Source: CAJCIY01 sp964245825 (GTDB lineage Bacteria > Actinomycetota > Actinomycetes > Mycobacteriales > CAJCIY01). Taken from it: DNA of 64,000 nt. The notes beneath the pieces were generated by a model. The model ran no database searches. It saw only the letters and a program-made list of their open reading frames with translations, and was not told the DNA's origin. Every line of letters begins with the position of its first letter. The stretch's first letter is position 1. Both the position numbers and the translations under genes were made by a program. The stretch covers positions 1-64,000 of the forward strand of contig CAXTNT010000006.1 in assembly GCA_964245825.1 (NCBI GenBank), given 5' to 3'. This document shows positions 18,317 through 27,611 of the stretch, piece after piece.

Positions 18317-19809
18317 GCGGTTCTCCTCATGTCGCTCAGGGCCCGCGCCCAGAGCAGTCCGGTGGCGTACGAGCGCCAGGGCCGCCAGCTCTCGCCGGCA
18401 CGGGTCAGCTCGGCCGGAGGTAGCCCGAGGGTGGCGGCGACCCGTCGGACCGCAAGGTCCTCGACCAACAGCACGTCCGGGTCGGCGAGCGCCCGCATCC
18501 GCACGTAGCGCGCAGTCCACCGGCCGATGCCGGGTAGGGCCAGCAGCGCGGTCTCCGCCTCGTCGCGGTCAGCCCCAGGGCCGAGGTCGAGGCCGGCGGC
18601 CAGCGCGGCGGCGAGCCCCACCAGCGCACGGGCCCGCGCTCGCGGCATCGGGAGGATCGTCGGGTCGAGGGCGGCGACCGCACTCGCGCTCGGGAACAGG
18701 TGGGTGACGGCGGTGCCGGTCGCGGCGAGTGGCTGGCCGGCGAGCTCGACCAGCCGGCCGCATAGCCGGCGCGCCGCCGCCAGCGAGATCTGCTGCCCGA
18801 GCAGGGTGCGCAGCGCCGTCTCGCCGCCGTCCACGCTGCCCGCGACCCGACCGCCGGGGTACAGCCGCGCGAGCGGAGCGAGTGCCGAGCTCGCCAGCAC
18901 GGCGGCGACGGCGCCCGGGTCGGCGTCCAGGTCGAGCAGGTTCCGGACCCGCGCGACGGCGGGGGTGAGGTCACGCAGGTCGGCCAGCCGCAGCCGGGCC
19001 ACGACGCACGCGGCACCGGCGGTGAGCTCGACGATGCCCTCGCCGTGGGGGAGCCGCAGGCTCCGCGCGTACGTGGTTCCGTCCCACGCCTCCACCCCGC
19101 CCACGGCGTGTGCGCCCAGGAAGGCCAGGAGCGCCGAGACCTCGCACGGCTCGCGGTAGGCCAGTCGCACCGTGATGCTCCCCGCCGTGGGCACGCCTCG
19201 AGCGCTGGTGGCGCGCAAGGCGCGTGGGGTCGTGGCGTACACGTTCTGGATGGTCTCGTTGCACTGACGGAGGCTGCCGAAGCCGGCCGCGTAGGCCACG
19301 TCGACGATCGGGAGGTCGGTGGTCTCCAGCAGCGTGCGAGCGGTCTGCGCCCGGCGCGCGCGGGCGAGCGCCAGCGGACCGGCGCCCAGCTCCTCGGTGA
19401 CCAGCCGACGCAGCTGTCGCGGTGAATAGCCGAGCCGCGCGGCCAGGCCCTCGATGCCGTCCCGGTCGACCACCCCGTCGTCGACCAAGCGCACCGCGCG
19501 GCCCACCGCGTCGGCGCGCACGTCCCAGTCGGGGGAGCCGGGTGCGGCGTCAGGCAGGCAGCGCTTGCAGGCCCGAAAGCCGGCGGCCTGGGCTGCCGCC
19601 GCCGTCGGCAGGAACCGGACGTTGACCCGGCGGGGCGTCTGCGCGGGGCAGGACGGTCGGCAGTAGATGCCGGTGGAGGCCACCGCGGTGACGAACCGGC
19701 CGTCGAAGCGGCGGTCGCGACCGCGGATCGCGGCGTAGCAGGCATCGGTGTCGAGCACGTATTCGACGATGCCACGGCGGTCCGACAGGAACTCGCGGGT
19801 TCCGGCCAT
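18313..19809 (-). CDS. Ada-AlkA fusion: methyl-phosphotriester sensor plus 3-methyladenine glycosylase
   Basis: Combines damage sensing with base excision in one 498-aa protein. The N-terminal Ada zinc domain has Cys50, Cys54, Cys81 and Cys84 (YCRPSCP, ACKRCLP), where the first cysteine accepts methyl from DNA phosphotriesters. An AraC-type HTH follows (about 105-185, with GIEGLAARLGYSPRQLRRLV), then the AlkA N-terminal domain and the HhH-GPD glycosylase (LLALPGIGRWTARYVRMRAL) with the catalytic Asp probably in VEDLAVRR. ATG 19809 is the best start. It is divergent from recA with an SOS box 43 bases upstream. Ogt, the other acceptor, is the next gene. Confidence 0.93.
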   Translation of the reverse strand: MAGTREFLSDRRGIVEYVLDTDACYAAIRGRDRRFDGRFVTAVASTGIYCRPSCPAQTPRRVNVRFLPTAAAAQAAGFRACKRCLPDAAPGSPDWDVRADAVGRAVRLVDDGVVDRDGIEGLAARLGYSPRQLRRLVTEELGAGPLALARARRAQTARTLLETTDLPIVDVAYAAGFGSLRQCNETIQNVYATTPRALRATSARGVPTAGSITVRLAYREPCEVSALLAFLGAHAVGGVEAWDGTTYARSLRLPHGEGIVELTAGAACVVARLRLADLRDLTPAVARVRNLLDLDADPGAVAAVLASSALAPLARLYPGGRVAGSVDGGETALRTLLGQQISLAAARRLCGRLVELAGQPLAATGTAVTHLFPSASAVAALDPTILPMPRARARALVGLAAALAAGLDLGPGADRDEAETALLALPGIGRWTARYVRMRALADPDVLLVEDLAVRRVAATLGLPPAELTRAGESWRPWRSYATGLLWARALSDMRRTA

Positions 19810-19851
19810 CGGCGTCCGGGTTGTCGGTGAGTTCGACCGCGGCGTGTCGCT

Positions 19852-19867
19852 TCGAACGTACGTTCGG
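19852..19867 (+). promoter_or_regulatory. LexA-binding SOS box between ada-alkA and recA
   Basis: TCGAACGTACGTTCGG matches the actinobacterial SOS palindrome TCGAAC-N4-GTTCGA at 15 of 16 positions. It is 43 bases from the ada-alkA start and 127 bases from the recA ATG, so LexA bound here could control either gene or both. Confidence 0.9.
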
Positions 19868-19878
19868 CACCTGGCAGG

Positions 19879-19905
19879 CTGTGGACACCGGACGGGTGTC
19901 CACAG
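19879..19905. repeat. Perfect 11-bp inverted repeat in the recA upstream region
   Basis: CTGTGGACACC (19879-19889) and GGTGTCCACAG (19895-19905) are exact reverse complements around a 5-base loop. Each arm contains TGTCCACA, close to the actinobacterial DnaA-box sequence TTGTCCACA. It lies between the SOS box and the PafBC-type promoter. Role unknown; an operator or a hairpin that insulates the divergent transcripts are possibilities. Confidence 0.8.
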
Positions 19906-19925
19906 ATCCGCGTCGACCGCCAATG

Positions 19926-19948
19926 TTGTCGGTCCTGGGATCTAGCGT
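19926..19948 (+). promoter_or_regulatory. PafBC-type (RecA-NDp) promoter of recA
   Basis: TTGTCGGTC-N8-TAGCGT fits the mycobacterial LexA-independent DNA-damage promoter motif TTGTCRGTG-N8-TAN3T, including the exact 8-base spacer. Only the ninth base differs. The predicted transcript start is near 19955, giving a leader of about 40 bases before the recA ATG. Confidence 0.8.
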
Positions 19949-19994
19949 CATCGCAGATCGTCCGGCACGACTTCGACACCCCGGGAGGGGCCGC

Positions 19995-21098
<1,104 letters not shown>

Positions 21099-21099
21099 G

Positions 21100-21666
21100 A
21101 TGACACGCGCTCTCCCCGCAGGTGCCGGAACGTCCCGGCATCTGCGGGTCGTCGACGCCCAGACCGCGCAGGCGGCCGAAGATCGTGCGGTCGAGGCCGC
21201 CCGGGAACTCGCACTCTCGCTGCTGACGGCGCGAGCCCGGACCCGCTCGGAGCTGGCGACAGCCCTCGCCCGGCGTGGCATCGACGAGGCCGTGGCCACC
21301 GAGGTGCTGGACCGTCTCACCAGAGTGGGGTTGCTGGATGACGCCGCGTACGCCCGGGCGTACGCCGAGCATGAGGCTGGCCGGAAAGGCCCTCGGGCGG
21401 TGGCCGACGCGTTGCGGCGCCGAGGGGTGCCGCCGGCCGTCGCTCGGCAAGCGGCGTTCGCCGCGGATCCGGACGACGTCCGGGCGGCGGCGGTCGTCCT
21501 CGCCACGGCGGCCCTGCCGCGATGGCACGGCCTGCCCGCGCACGTCGCGCACCGCCGCCTGGCGGGCCTGCTGACGCGGCGAGGCTACGACCATGGCCTC
21601 GTGCACGCGGTCGTCCGAGACTTGCTCGGCGAGCTTCCACAGGGCACCGCCCGGGCCGAGGACTAG
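21100..21666 (+). CDS. recX: RecX regulator of RecA
   Basis: Small protein that limits RecA filaments. The 188-aa sequence has the tandem three-helix repeats of RecX: ELALSLLTARARTRSELATA, then GLLDDAAYARAYAEHEAGRK and KGPRAVADALRRRGV, ending with RLAGLLTRRGYDHGLVHAVV. ATG 21100 lies immediately after the recA TGA (21096-21098), so the pair is co-transcribed and probably translated by reinitiation. Confidence 0.94.
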   Translation: MTRALPAGAGTSRHLRVVDAQTAQAAEDRAVEAARELALSLLTARARTRSELATALARRGIDEAVATEVLDRLTRVGLLDDAAYARAYAEHEAGRKGPRAVADALRRRGVPPAVARQAAFAADPDDVRAAAVVLATAALPRWHGLPAHVAHRRLAGLLTRRGYDHGLVHAVVRDLLGELPQGTARAED

Positions 21667-21674
21667 CGCTCGCC

Positions 21675-21704
21675 TTGACCCTGCTGGACAAGGCTGCCTA
21701 CGCT
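21675..21704 (+). promoter_or_regulatory. Candidate promoter of the RNase Y gene
   Basis: TTGACC (21675-21680) and TACGCT (21699-21704) are 18 bases apart, a good match to the housekeeping sigma consensus. It lies in the 119-base gap after recX, about 80 bases before the RNase Y start. Confidence 0.6.
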
Positions 21705-21785
21705 CGTCTGTCAGTCCTCAACCAGGTGACTACCCTCTGACGGCGGCGTTCACCTGCGACGGCCGCGCGCGACGAGGAGGCCGTG

Positions 21786-23351
21786 ATGACCGACGTGGTT
21801 GCGATCCTCTCGGCCGCGCTGCTCGCCCTGGCCGCCGTGAGCGTCGCTGCACTGCGTCGGCTGGGGGGCAGCGCCGACCTCGATCGGCCCGTCGTTCCCG
21901 CGGCGGCTGAGCCTTCCTACGACCCGACGATCGTGGCTGCGCATATTACGAGTCTCGATCAGCGGGCCGAGGAGCTCGCCCGGATCGCCGTCGACATCGA
22001 CCGCCGCGGTCATGAGCTGGACCTGCGCGACGCCGACCTCGCCGGCCAGGCCACCGGCCTGCGCGGCCAGGCCGAGGGCCTCGAACGCCGAGACGCCGAG
22101 CTGGGCCGCACCCGGGGAGACCTCGCCCGCGAGGCGGCGGCACTGGCGCACGCCCAGGACGAGCTGGCAGCCGTCCGCGACGAGCTCGCCAGCCGGGAGG
22201 CCGCGCTCGAGGCGGAGCGAAGCCGGATCGCGGGCCTGAGCCCCGCCGAGGCCCGCGCCGAGCTGATGGCCGGGTTGCTCGCCGACGCCCAGCACGAGGC
22301 CGGCCTCGCCGCGCGGCGGATCGAGGCCGACGCGGTGTCGACCGCCGAGGAGCGGGCGCGGGAGATCGTCGGCCAGGCGGTGCAGCGGGTGGCGACACCG
22401 GCCACCGCCGAGCTGACCGTGACCACGCTGCGCCTGCCGGCCGACGACTACAAGGGACGCATCATCGGCCGCGAGGGGCGCAACATCCGCGCCTTCGAGA
22501 CCATCACCGGGGTGGACGTCCTCATCGACGAGACCCCCGACGTCGTCCAGCTCTCCTGCTTCGACCCGGTGCGCCGTGAGATCGGCCGCCTGACGATGGC
22601 GGCCCTCCTCGCCGACGGCCGGATCCACCCGCAGCGGATCGAAGACAACCACCGCGCTGCTGCGGCCGAGGTCGACGCGGTCTGCCGCCGGGCCGCGGAG
22701 GACGCCCTGCTCGCAGTCGGGATCGGCGATCTGGACGACGTCCTCGTCCGGCACCTCGGGGCGCTGCGCTTCCGGACGAGCTACGGCCAGAACGTCCTCG
22801 CCCACCTCGTGGAGAGCGCAGCGGTGGCCGCGACGATGGCGGCGGAGCTGGGCGCCGACGTCGCGCTGGTCAAGCGCTGCGCGTTCCTGCACGACATCGG
22901 CAAGGCGCTGACGCACGAGGTCGAGGGCAGCCACGCGTTGGTCGGCGCCGACCTCGCGCGGCGGCACGGTGAGTCCGCGGCGGTCGTGCACGCGATCGAG
23001 GCCCACCACAACGAGGTCACACCCCGCACCCTGGAGGCCGTGCTCACCCAGGCCAGCGACGCGTGCAGCGGCGGGCGGCCCGGCGCCCGGCGGGAGAGCG
23101 TCGCCGCGTACACGGCCCGGCTGCAGCGGATCGAGGAGATCGCCGCCGCGCAGCCCGGGGTCGAGCGCGTGTTCGCCGTCCAGGCGGGTCACGAGGTACG
23201 GGTGATGGTGCAGCCCGACCAGGTCGACGACGTCGCCGCGGCGCAGATCGCGCGGGCGGTGGCCAAGCAGATCGAGCAGGAGCTCACCTACCCGGGTCAG
23301 ATCCGGGTGACGGTGATCCGGGAGAGCCGGGTCAGCGAGGTCGCGCACTGA
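21786..23351 (+). CDS. rny: Ribonuclease Y
   Basis: Membrane-anchored endoribonuclease that starts mRNA decay. The 521-aa protein has one N-terminal membrane helix (residues 3-24), a long coiled coil rich in Glu, Arg and Ala (about 50-200), a KH domain with GRIIGREGRNIRAFE, an HD domain with the metal motif FLHDIGKA, and the conserved C-terminal segment. ATG 21786 is preceded by GAGGAGG; GTG 21783 is an adjacent alternative. It follows recX, an order seen in several actinobacteria. RNase J is also encoded in this window. Confidence 0.93.
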   Translation: MTDVVAILSAALLALAAVSVAALRRLGGSADLDRPVVPAAAEPSYDPTIVAAHITSLDQRAEELARIAVDIDRRGHELDLRDADLAGQATGLRGQAEGLERRDAELGRTRGDLAREAAALAHAQDELAAVRDELASREAALEAERSRIAGLSPAEARAELMAGLLADAQHEAGLAARRIEADAVSTAEERAREIVGQAVQRVATPATAELTVTTLRLPADDYKGRIIGREGRNIRAFETITGVDVLIDETPDVVQLSCFDPVRREIGRLTMAALLADGRIHPQRIEDNHRAAAAEVDAVCRRAAEDALLAVGIGDLDDVLVRHLGALRFRTSYGQNVLAHLVESAAVAATMAAELGADVALVKRCAFLHDIGKALTHEVEGSHALVGADLARRHGESAAVVHAIEAHHNEVTPRTLEAVLTQASDACSGGRPGARRESVAAYTARLQRIEEIAAAQPGVERVFAVQAGHEVRVMVQPDQVDDVAAAQIARAVAKQIEQELTYPGQIRVTVIRESRVSEVAH

Positions 23352-24286
23352 CCGGTCCGCTGCCCGACATCGCCTGCGCCGCAGACACTCTCGCTGGTGT
23401 CGCGCACCGGACCCCGGTGCTGACCAGCGCGACACTGGACGCGCTGACCGGCGCCACGGTGCTGCTCAAGGCCGAGCACCTGCAGCGGGTGGGCGCCTTC
23501 AAGTTCCGCGGTGCGTACCACGCGATCAGCCATCTGCCCGCGGGCACACCCGTCGTCGCGTACTCCTCCGGCAACCACGCCCAGGCAGTCGCGCTCGCCG
23601 CCCGGCTGCTCGGCTCCGCCGCGACGATCGTCATGCCCAACGACGCGCCGGCGGTCAAGCGCGCCGCCACCGAGGGCTACGGCGCCCGGGTCGTCGGCTA
23701 CGACCGCGCGACCGGCGACCGGGCTGCGATCGCGGCGGCCGTCGCGGCCGAGACCGGCGCACACGTCGTCGCGCCGTACGACGATCCCGATGTCATCGCG
23801 GGCCAGGGCACCGCCGCGCTCGAGCTGCTGGCGCAGGTCGGCGCGCTGGACGTCCTGGTCGTGCCGCTCGGCGGTGGCGGCCTGCTCGCGGGGTCGCTCC
23901 TCGCCGTACCCGGCAGTGTCCGGGTGTACGGGGTCGAGCCGGCCGCGGGCGACGACTGGGCGCGCTCGCTCCAGGCAGGGGAGCGGCGCACGATCGCGCC
24001 GCCGACAACGCTCGCCGACAGCCTCGCCGCGACCGCGCCCGGCGAGATCACCTGGCCGATCGTGCGGGACCGGGTCGCGGGCGTGGTCACCGTCACCGAC
24101 GGCCAGCTCGTCGAGGCGCTGCGCTTCGGCGTCGAACGCCTGCACCAGGTGCTGGAACCGGGCGGCGCCGCCGGGCTCACCGCACTGCTGGCCGGCGCGG
24201 TCCCCGGCGTGGTCGGCCGGCGGGTCGGCGTGATCCTCTCCGGCGGGAACATCGGCGCCGGCCGGCTGGCGACGCTGTTGGGCTGA
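23348..24286 (+). CDS. Threonine/serine dehydratase-like PLP enzyme, probable CTG start
   Basis: Fold-type II PLP enzyme that deaminates threonine or serine. It has the PLP lysine in the FKFRGA motif, the SSGNHAQAVALAA loop and the phosphate-binding GGGGL turn, and is 312 aa long without an ACT domain, as in catabolic types. No ATG, GTG or TTG occurs in frame near the N-terminus: homology begins at about PDIACAADTLAG, and the next GTG (23417) would cut conserved residues. CTG 23348 overlaps the rny stop (CTGA) and has GAGG at 23337-23340, 7 bases upstream, so it is the best start. The exact substrate is not certain. Confidence 0.82.
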   Translation: MTGPLPDIACAADTLAGVAHRTPVLTSATLDALTGATVLLKAEHLQRVGAFKFRGAYHAISHLPAGTPVVAYSSGNHAQAVALAARLLGSAATIVMPNDAPAVKRAATEGYGARVVGYDRATGDRAAIAAAVAAETGAHVVAPYDDPDVIAGQGTAALELLAQVGALDVLVVPLGGGGLLAGSLLAVPGSVRVYGVEPAAGDDWARSLQAGERRTIAPPTTLADSLAATAPGEITWPIVRDRVAGVVTVTDGQLVEALRFGVERLHQVLEPGGAAGLTALLAGAVPGVVGRRVGVILSGGNIGAGRLATLLG

Positions 24287-24290
24287 CCGG

Positions 24291-24380
24291 CTCACAGCCA
24301 ATGCGTACGCCCCGTGGCCGTCCGTGCGCGCCACCAAGCTCACAGCCAGCGGGCGTACGCCCCGTGGCCGTCCGTACGCG
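24291..24380. repeat. Imperfect direct repeat duplicating the 3' end of the DUF2332 gene
   Basis: The block from CTCACAGCCA through GTACGCCCCGTGGCCGTCCG occurs at 24291-24330 and again, 2 bases longer, at 24339-24380. The second copy holds the last codons of the DUF2332 gene (minus strand). The first copy is a non-coding remnant between the two convergent stops, so the gene end was probably duplicated in tandem and truncated. Confidence 0.8.
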
Positions 24381-25254
24381 CAACCGGGTCGCCGTCCAGT
24401 CGCAGCACGAAGTCGTCCGTCCCGTCCTCGGACACGACCGGGACGAGGCCGGCCAGCACCCGCCGCCCCTCGTTGGCGATCCACCGAGCGCCGGTGGAGC
24501 GAATCGCGGCGACGACGCCGCCCCACTCCGGCGGGGGGACGTACGCCAGCACCGCCGTGTGGAACACGACCAGCGTCACACCCGCGGGTGCCGTCGCGGC
24601 CAGGGCCGGCAGGTCGCTGCGCAGGTCACCGGTCACGACCACGGGAGGGTCGGCCGCGGCGACCGTCAGCGCCTGCTCGAGCCGGGCCAGGCGGTCGGGC
24701 TGGCCGGGCCAGACCAGCGCCCGCAGCCAGTCGGCATCCTCGGTCGGGGAGAGCGGGTGCAGGTCCAGCCCGCGGCGCCACACCACCTCGGGGACGGCGT
24801 CCGGGAGGTGAACCGGCCCCGAGATCCGACACGAGAAGACCGGCGGTCCGGAACCGAGACGGTGGCCGGTGAAGTCGTACCCGTACCGGTCGGGGAGCAG
24901 GCAGAGTCCGGCCGAGGCACCGATCTCCAGCAGCGCCAGCGGTTGGGGCAGAGCCGACAGCAGCGGCAGCAGGGTCGCGCAGCGGGCCGGCTCGTTGGTC
25001 TGCGTACGCCGGGTCCTCACGATCTGCTGCACCGCGGCGTCGGCGAGCAGGCCCGGCGACCACGCCACGTCACCGTGCACGAGGCGGATCGCGGCGAACC
25101 ACAGGTTGGGCTGGCGCTTGTCGGCCGGGAAGCTGTCGATCAGCGCACAGGCATCGGAATCGGCGGCCACGGCCGACGCCCAGTCCACGTACTGGGGCGA
25201 GCGCCCGGACGCCTCCACCTCGGCGAAATGCCGGTAGATCTCGCTTGCACCCAT
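24340..25254 (-). CDS. DUF2332 family protein
   Basis: A 304-aa protein of the DUF2332 family (conserved, function unknown, common in Actinobacteria). Recognisable parts include MGASEIYRHFAEVEASGRSP at the N-terminus, PLALLEIGASAGLCLLPDRY in the middle and a C-terminal segment resembling an SAM- or nucleotide-binding fold (VVVTGDLRSDL, VVFHTAVLAYV). The glycine-rich EIGASAGL suggests a methyltransferase-like fold, but this is inference. Divergent from miaB. A CAGCCT lies about 6 bases before its ATG, so it may also be leaderless. Confidence 0.82.
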   Translation of the reverse strand: MGASEIYRHFAEVEASGRSPQYVDWASAVAADSDACALIDSFPADKRQPNLWFAAIRLVHGDVAWSPGLLADAAVQQIVRTRRTQTNEPARCATLLPLLSALPQPLALLEIGASAGLCLLPDRYGYDFTGHRLGSGPPVFSCRISGPVHLPDAVPEVVWRRGLDLHPLSPTEDADWLRALVWPGQPDRLARLEQALTVAAADPPVVVTGDLRSDLPALAATAPAGVTLVVFHTAVLAYVPPPEWGGVVAAIRSTGARWIANEGRRVLAGLVPVVSEDGTDDFVLRLDGDPVARTDGHGAYARWL

Positions 25255-25304
25255 GTGCCCAGGCTGACACGCGGCCGGAGACGCGCCCCGTAGGCTTGTC
25301 GTTC

Positions 25305-26741
25305 GTGAGCGGCAGCGGGCGCACGTACGAGGTGATCACGTACGGCTGTCAGATGAACGTCCACGACTCCGAGCGCATCGCCGGGGTGCTGGAGGCCGAC
25401 GGGTGGACGCGGGCGCAGGCCGAGCCCGACCTCGTCGTGTTCAACACCTGCGCGGTCCGGGAGAACGCCGACAACCGGCTGTACGGCAACCTCGGCCGCC
25501 TCGCGCCGAGCAAGGTCGCCCGCCCGGGCATGCAGATCGCCGTCGGCGGCTGCCTGGCGCAGAAGGACGGCGCCGTCGTCACGAAGCGGGCGCCGTGGGT
25601 CGACGTCGTCTTCGGCACGCACAACCTCGGCTCGCTGCCGGTGCTGCTCGAGCGGGCCCGACTGGAGGGCGAGAGCCAGGTCGAGCTGCACGAGGCGCTG
25701 GAGACGTTCCCCTCGGCGCTGCCGGCCCGGCGGCACGCCGCGTACAGCGCCTGGGTGTCGGTCAGCGTCGGCTGCAACAACACCTGCACGTTCTGCATCG
25801 TCCCGTCCCTGCGCGGGCTCGAGCGGAACCGGCCGATGGCCGACGTCCTGGCGGAGCTGGAAACCCTTGCGGCGCAAGGGGTCCTAGAGGTGACGCTGCT
25901 CGGACAGAACGTCAACTCCTACGGCTCGGACCTCGGCGACCGTGGCGCGTTCGCGACCCTGCTGCGGCGGGCCGGGGAGATCGGGGGGCTGGAGCGGATC
26001 CGCTTCACCAGCCCGCATCCGCGCGACTTCTCCACCGACGTGATCGCCGCGATGGCCGAGACGGCGACGGTCATGCCGCAGCTGCACATGCCGCTGCAGT
26101 CGGGCAGCGACCGGATCCTGGCGGCGATGCGCCGCTCGTACCGGTCGGCCCGCTATCTGAAGATCCTCGAGCAGGTACGTGCGGCGATGCCCGAGGCCGC
26201 GATCACCACCGACATCATCGTCGGCTTCCCGGGGGAGACCGAGGCCGACTTCGCGCAGACCCTGGCGGTGGCGCGGGAGGCCCGGTTCGCCGGGGCGTTC
26301 ACCTTCCAGTACTCGCCGCGCCCCGGCACCCCCGCTGCCCAGCTGCCTGCACAGGTGCCGCCGGCGGTGGTGGCCGAGCGGTACGCCCGGCTGGTCGCGG
26401 TCGTCGAGGAGTCCGCGCTGGCCGGCAACCGCGCGCAGCTCGGCCGCGAGGTCGAGGTCCTGCTCACCGAGGGCGAGGGCCGCAAGGATGCGGCGACCGC
26501 GCGGATGAGCGGGCGGGCCCGCGACGGGCGGCTCGTGCACGTCGCCGGCGCCGGCCAGCTCCGCCCGGGCGACGTGGTCACGGCGCGGGTGGCCCACGCT
26601 GCGCCCCACCATCTGGTGGCGGACGCGGTCGGCCACCGCCGTACCCGGGCCGGGGACGCCTGGGCAGCCGGCCGGCTGCCGGTCACCGCGCCGACCACGG
26701 CCGTCGGCACGCTGCTGGGGATGCCCCGCGTCCGGGTCTGA
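25305..26741 (+). CDS. miaB: tRNA-2-methylthio-N6-dimethylallyladenosine synthase MiaB
   Basis: Radical-SAM methylthiotransferase that modifies A37 of tRNAs after MiaA prenylates it. The 478-aa protein (from GTG 25305) has the auxiliary-cluster cysteine Cys15 (YGCQMN), NTCAVRE and VGGCLAQ, the radical-SAM CxxxCxxC at 157-164 (CNNTCTFC) and a TRAM domain. TAGGCT at 25291-25296 is 8 bases before the GTG and no Shine-Dalgarno sequence is visible, so it is probably leaderless. An in-frame TTG at 25245 lies inside the divergent gene and is less likely. miaA follows directly. Confidence 0.95.
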   Translation: MSGSGRTYEVITYGCQMNVHDSERIAGVLEADGWTRAQAEPDLVVFNTCAVRENADNRLYGNLGRLAPSKVARPGMQIAVGGCLAQKDGAVVTKRAPWVDVVFGTHNLGSLPVLLERARLEGESQVELHEALETFPSALPARRHAAYSAWVSVSVGCNNTCTFCIVPSLRGLERNRPMADVLAELETLAAQGVLEVTLLGQNVNSYGSDLGDRGAFATLLRRAGEIGGLERIRFTSPHPRDFSTDVIAAMAETATVMPQLHMPLQSGSDRILAAMRRSYRSARYLKILEQVRAAMPEAAITTDIIVGFPGETEADFAQTLAVAREARFAGAFTFQYSPRPGTPAAQLPAQVPPAVVAERYARLVAVVEESALAGNRAQLGREVEVLLTEGEGRKDAATARMSGRARDGRLVHVAGAGQLRPGDVVTARVAHAAPHHLVADAVGHRRTRAGDAWAAGRLPVTAPTTAVGTLLGMPRVRV

Positions 26742-27597
26742 GCCGCGCGTCGTCGGGGTCGTCGGGCCGACGGCGGCGGGCAAGTCCGCCGCCGCGCTGC
26801 GCCTCGCCGACCGGCTCGGCGCCGAGGTCGTCAACGCCGACGCCATGGCGCTCTACCGCGGGCTGGACATCGGCACCGCCAAGCCCACCCTGGCCGAGCG
26901 GGAGGGCGTGCCGCACCACCTGCTCGACGTCTGGTCGGTGCAGGAGCGGGCGAGCGTCGCGGACTACCAGCGGCGGGCGGTCGCCGTGGTCGAACGGCTG
27001 CTCGACGCCGGGACGGCGGCGGTCGTGGTCGGTGGTTCGGGGCTCTACGTCCAGGCCCTGCTCGACGACCTGCGGATCCCGCCGACCGACGCCGGGGTCC
27101 GGGCGGGGCTCGACGCCGAGCTGGCGGCGGTCGGACCGGCCGCCCTACACGCACGGTTGGCCGGCGCCGACCCGGCCGCGGCCCGGGCGATCCTGCCCTC
27201 CAACGGCCGTCGCATCGTGCGTGCGCTGGAGGTGGTCACGCTGGTCGGCTCGTACGCCGCGACCCTCCCCAGCGGTCGGCGCCGTTGGCCCGGAACGCTG
27301 GTGATCGGGCTCGACCGACCCGACCTCGACGACCGCATCGCCGACCGGGTCGCCGGCATGTTCGCCCGTGGCCTGGTCGCGGAGACCCTTGCGCTGCCGG
27401 GACTTGCGGGCTCCCCGACCGCGAGCAAGGCGCTCGGGTACGCGCAGGTGCTGGCCGCTCCGGACGACCCGGAGGGCGCTGCCGCGGCCACCGTCGCCGC
27501 GACCCGCCGCTTCGCCCGGCGGCAGCGCTCGTGGTTCCGCCGCGACCCGGCGATCGGGTGGGTGGGGGACACCGGCGCGGCCCTCGACCTGCTCTGA
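26740..27597 (+). CDS. miaA: tRNA dimethylallyltransferase MiaA, start codon not identifiable
   Basis: Prenylates A37 of tRNAs, the substrate of MiaB. The coding frame clearly includes the P-loop GPTAAGKSAA (26764 onward), then NADAMALYRGLDIGTAKPT and VVVGGSGLYVQALL. In this frame, between the in-frame stop at 26506-26508 and the ATG at 26845, there is no ATG, GTG or TTG, and the only CTG is at 26599. Starting at 26845 would delete the P-loop. The given start (26740) is therefore only the approximate N-terminal boundary, placed at EPRVVGVVGPT. A sequence error, an unusual start or a fused read-through are all possible. Confidence 0.85.
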   Translation, partial: EPRVVGVVGPTAAGKSAAALRLADRLGAEVVNADAMALYRGLDIGTAKPTLAEREGVPHHLLDVWSVQERASVADYQRRAVAVVERLLDAGTAAVVVGGSGLYVQALLDDLRIPPTDAGVRAGLDAELAAVGPAALHARLAGADPAAARAILPSNGRRIVRALEVVTLVGSYAATLPSGRRRWPGTLVIGLDRPDLDDRIADRVAGMFARGLVAETLALPGLAGSPTASKALGYAQVLAAPDDPEGAAAATVAATRRFARRQRSWFRRDPAIGWVGDTGAALDLL

Positions 27598-27611
27598 CCC
27601 GGGGCGCCCGG

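Noticed and set aside
19821..19843. A second PafBC-like -35 (TTGTCGGTG) inside the ada-alkA/recA region
   Set aside because: The -35 part fits, but at the required spacing the -10 would be CGCGGC instead of TAN3T.
26845..27597. miaA starting at the ATG 26845
   Set aside because: It would remove the P-loop that is clearly encoded in the same frame upstream.
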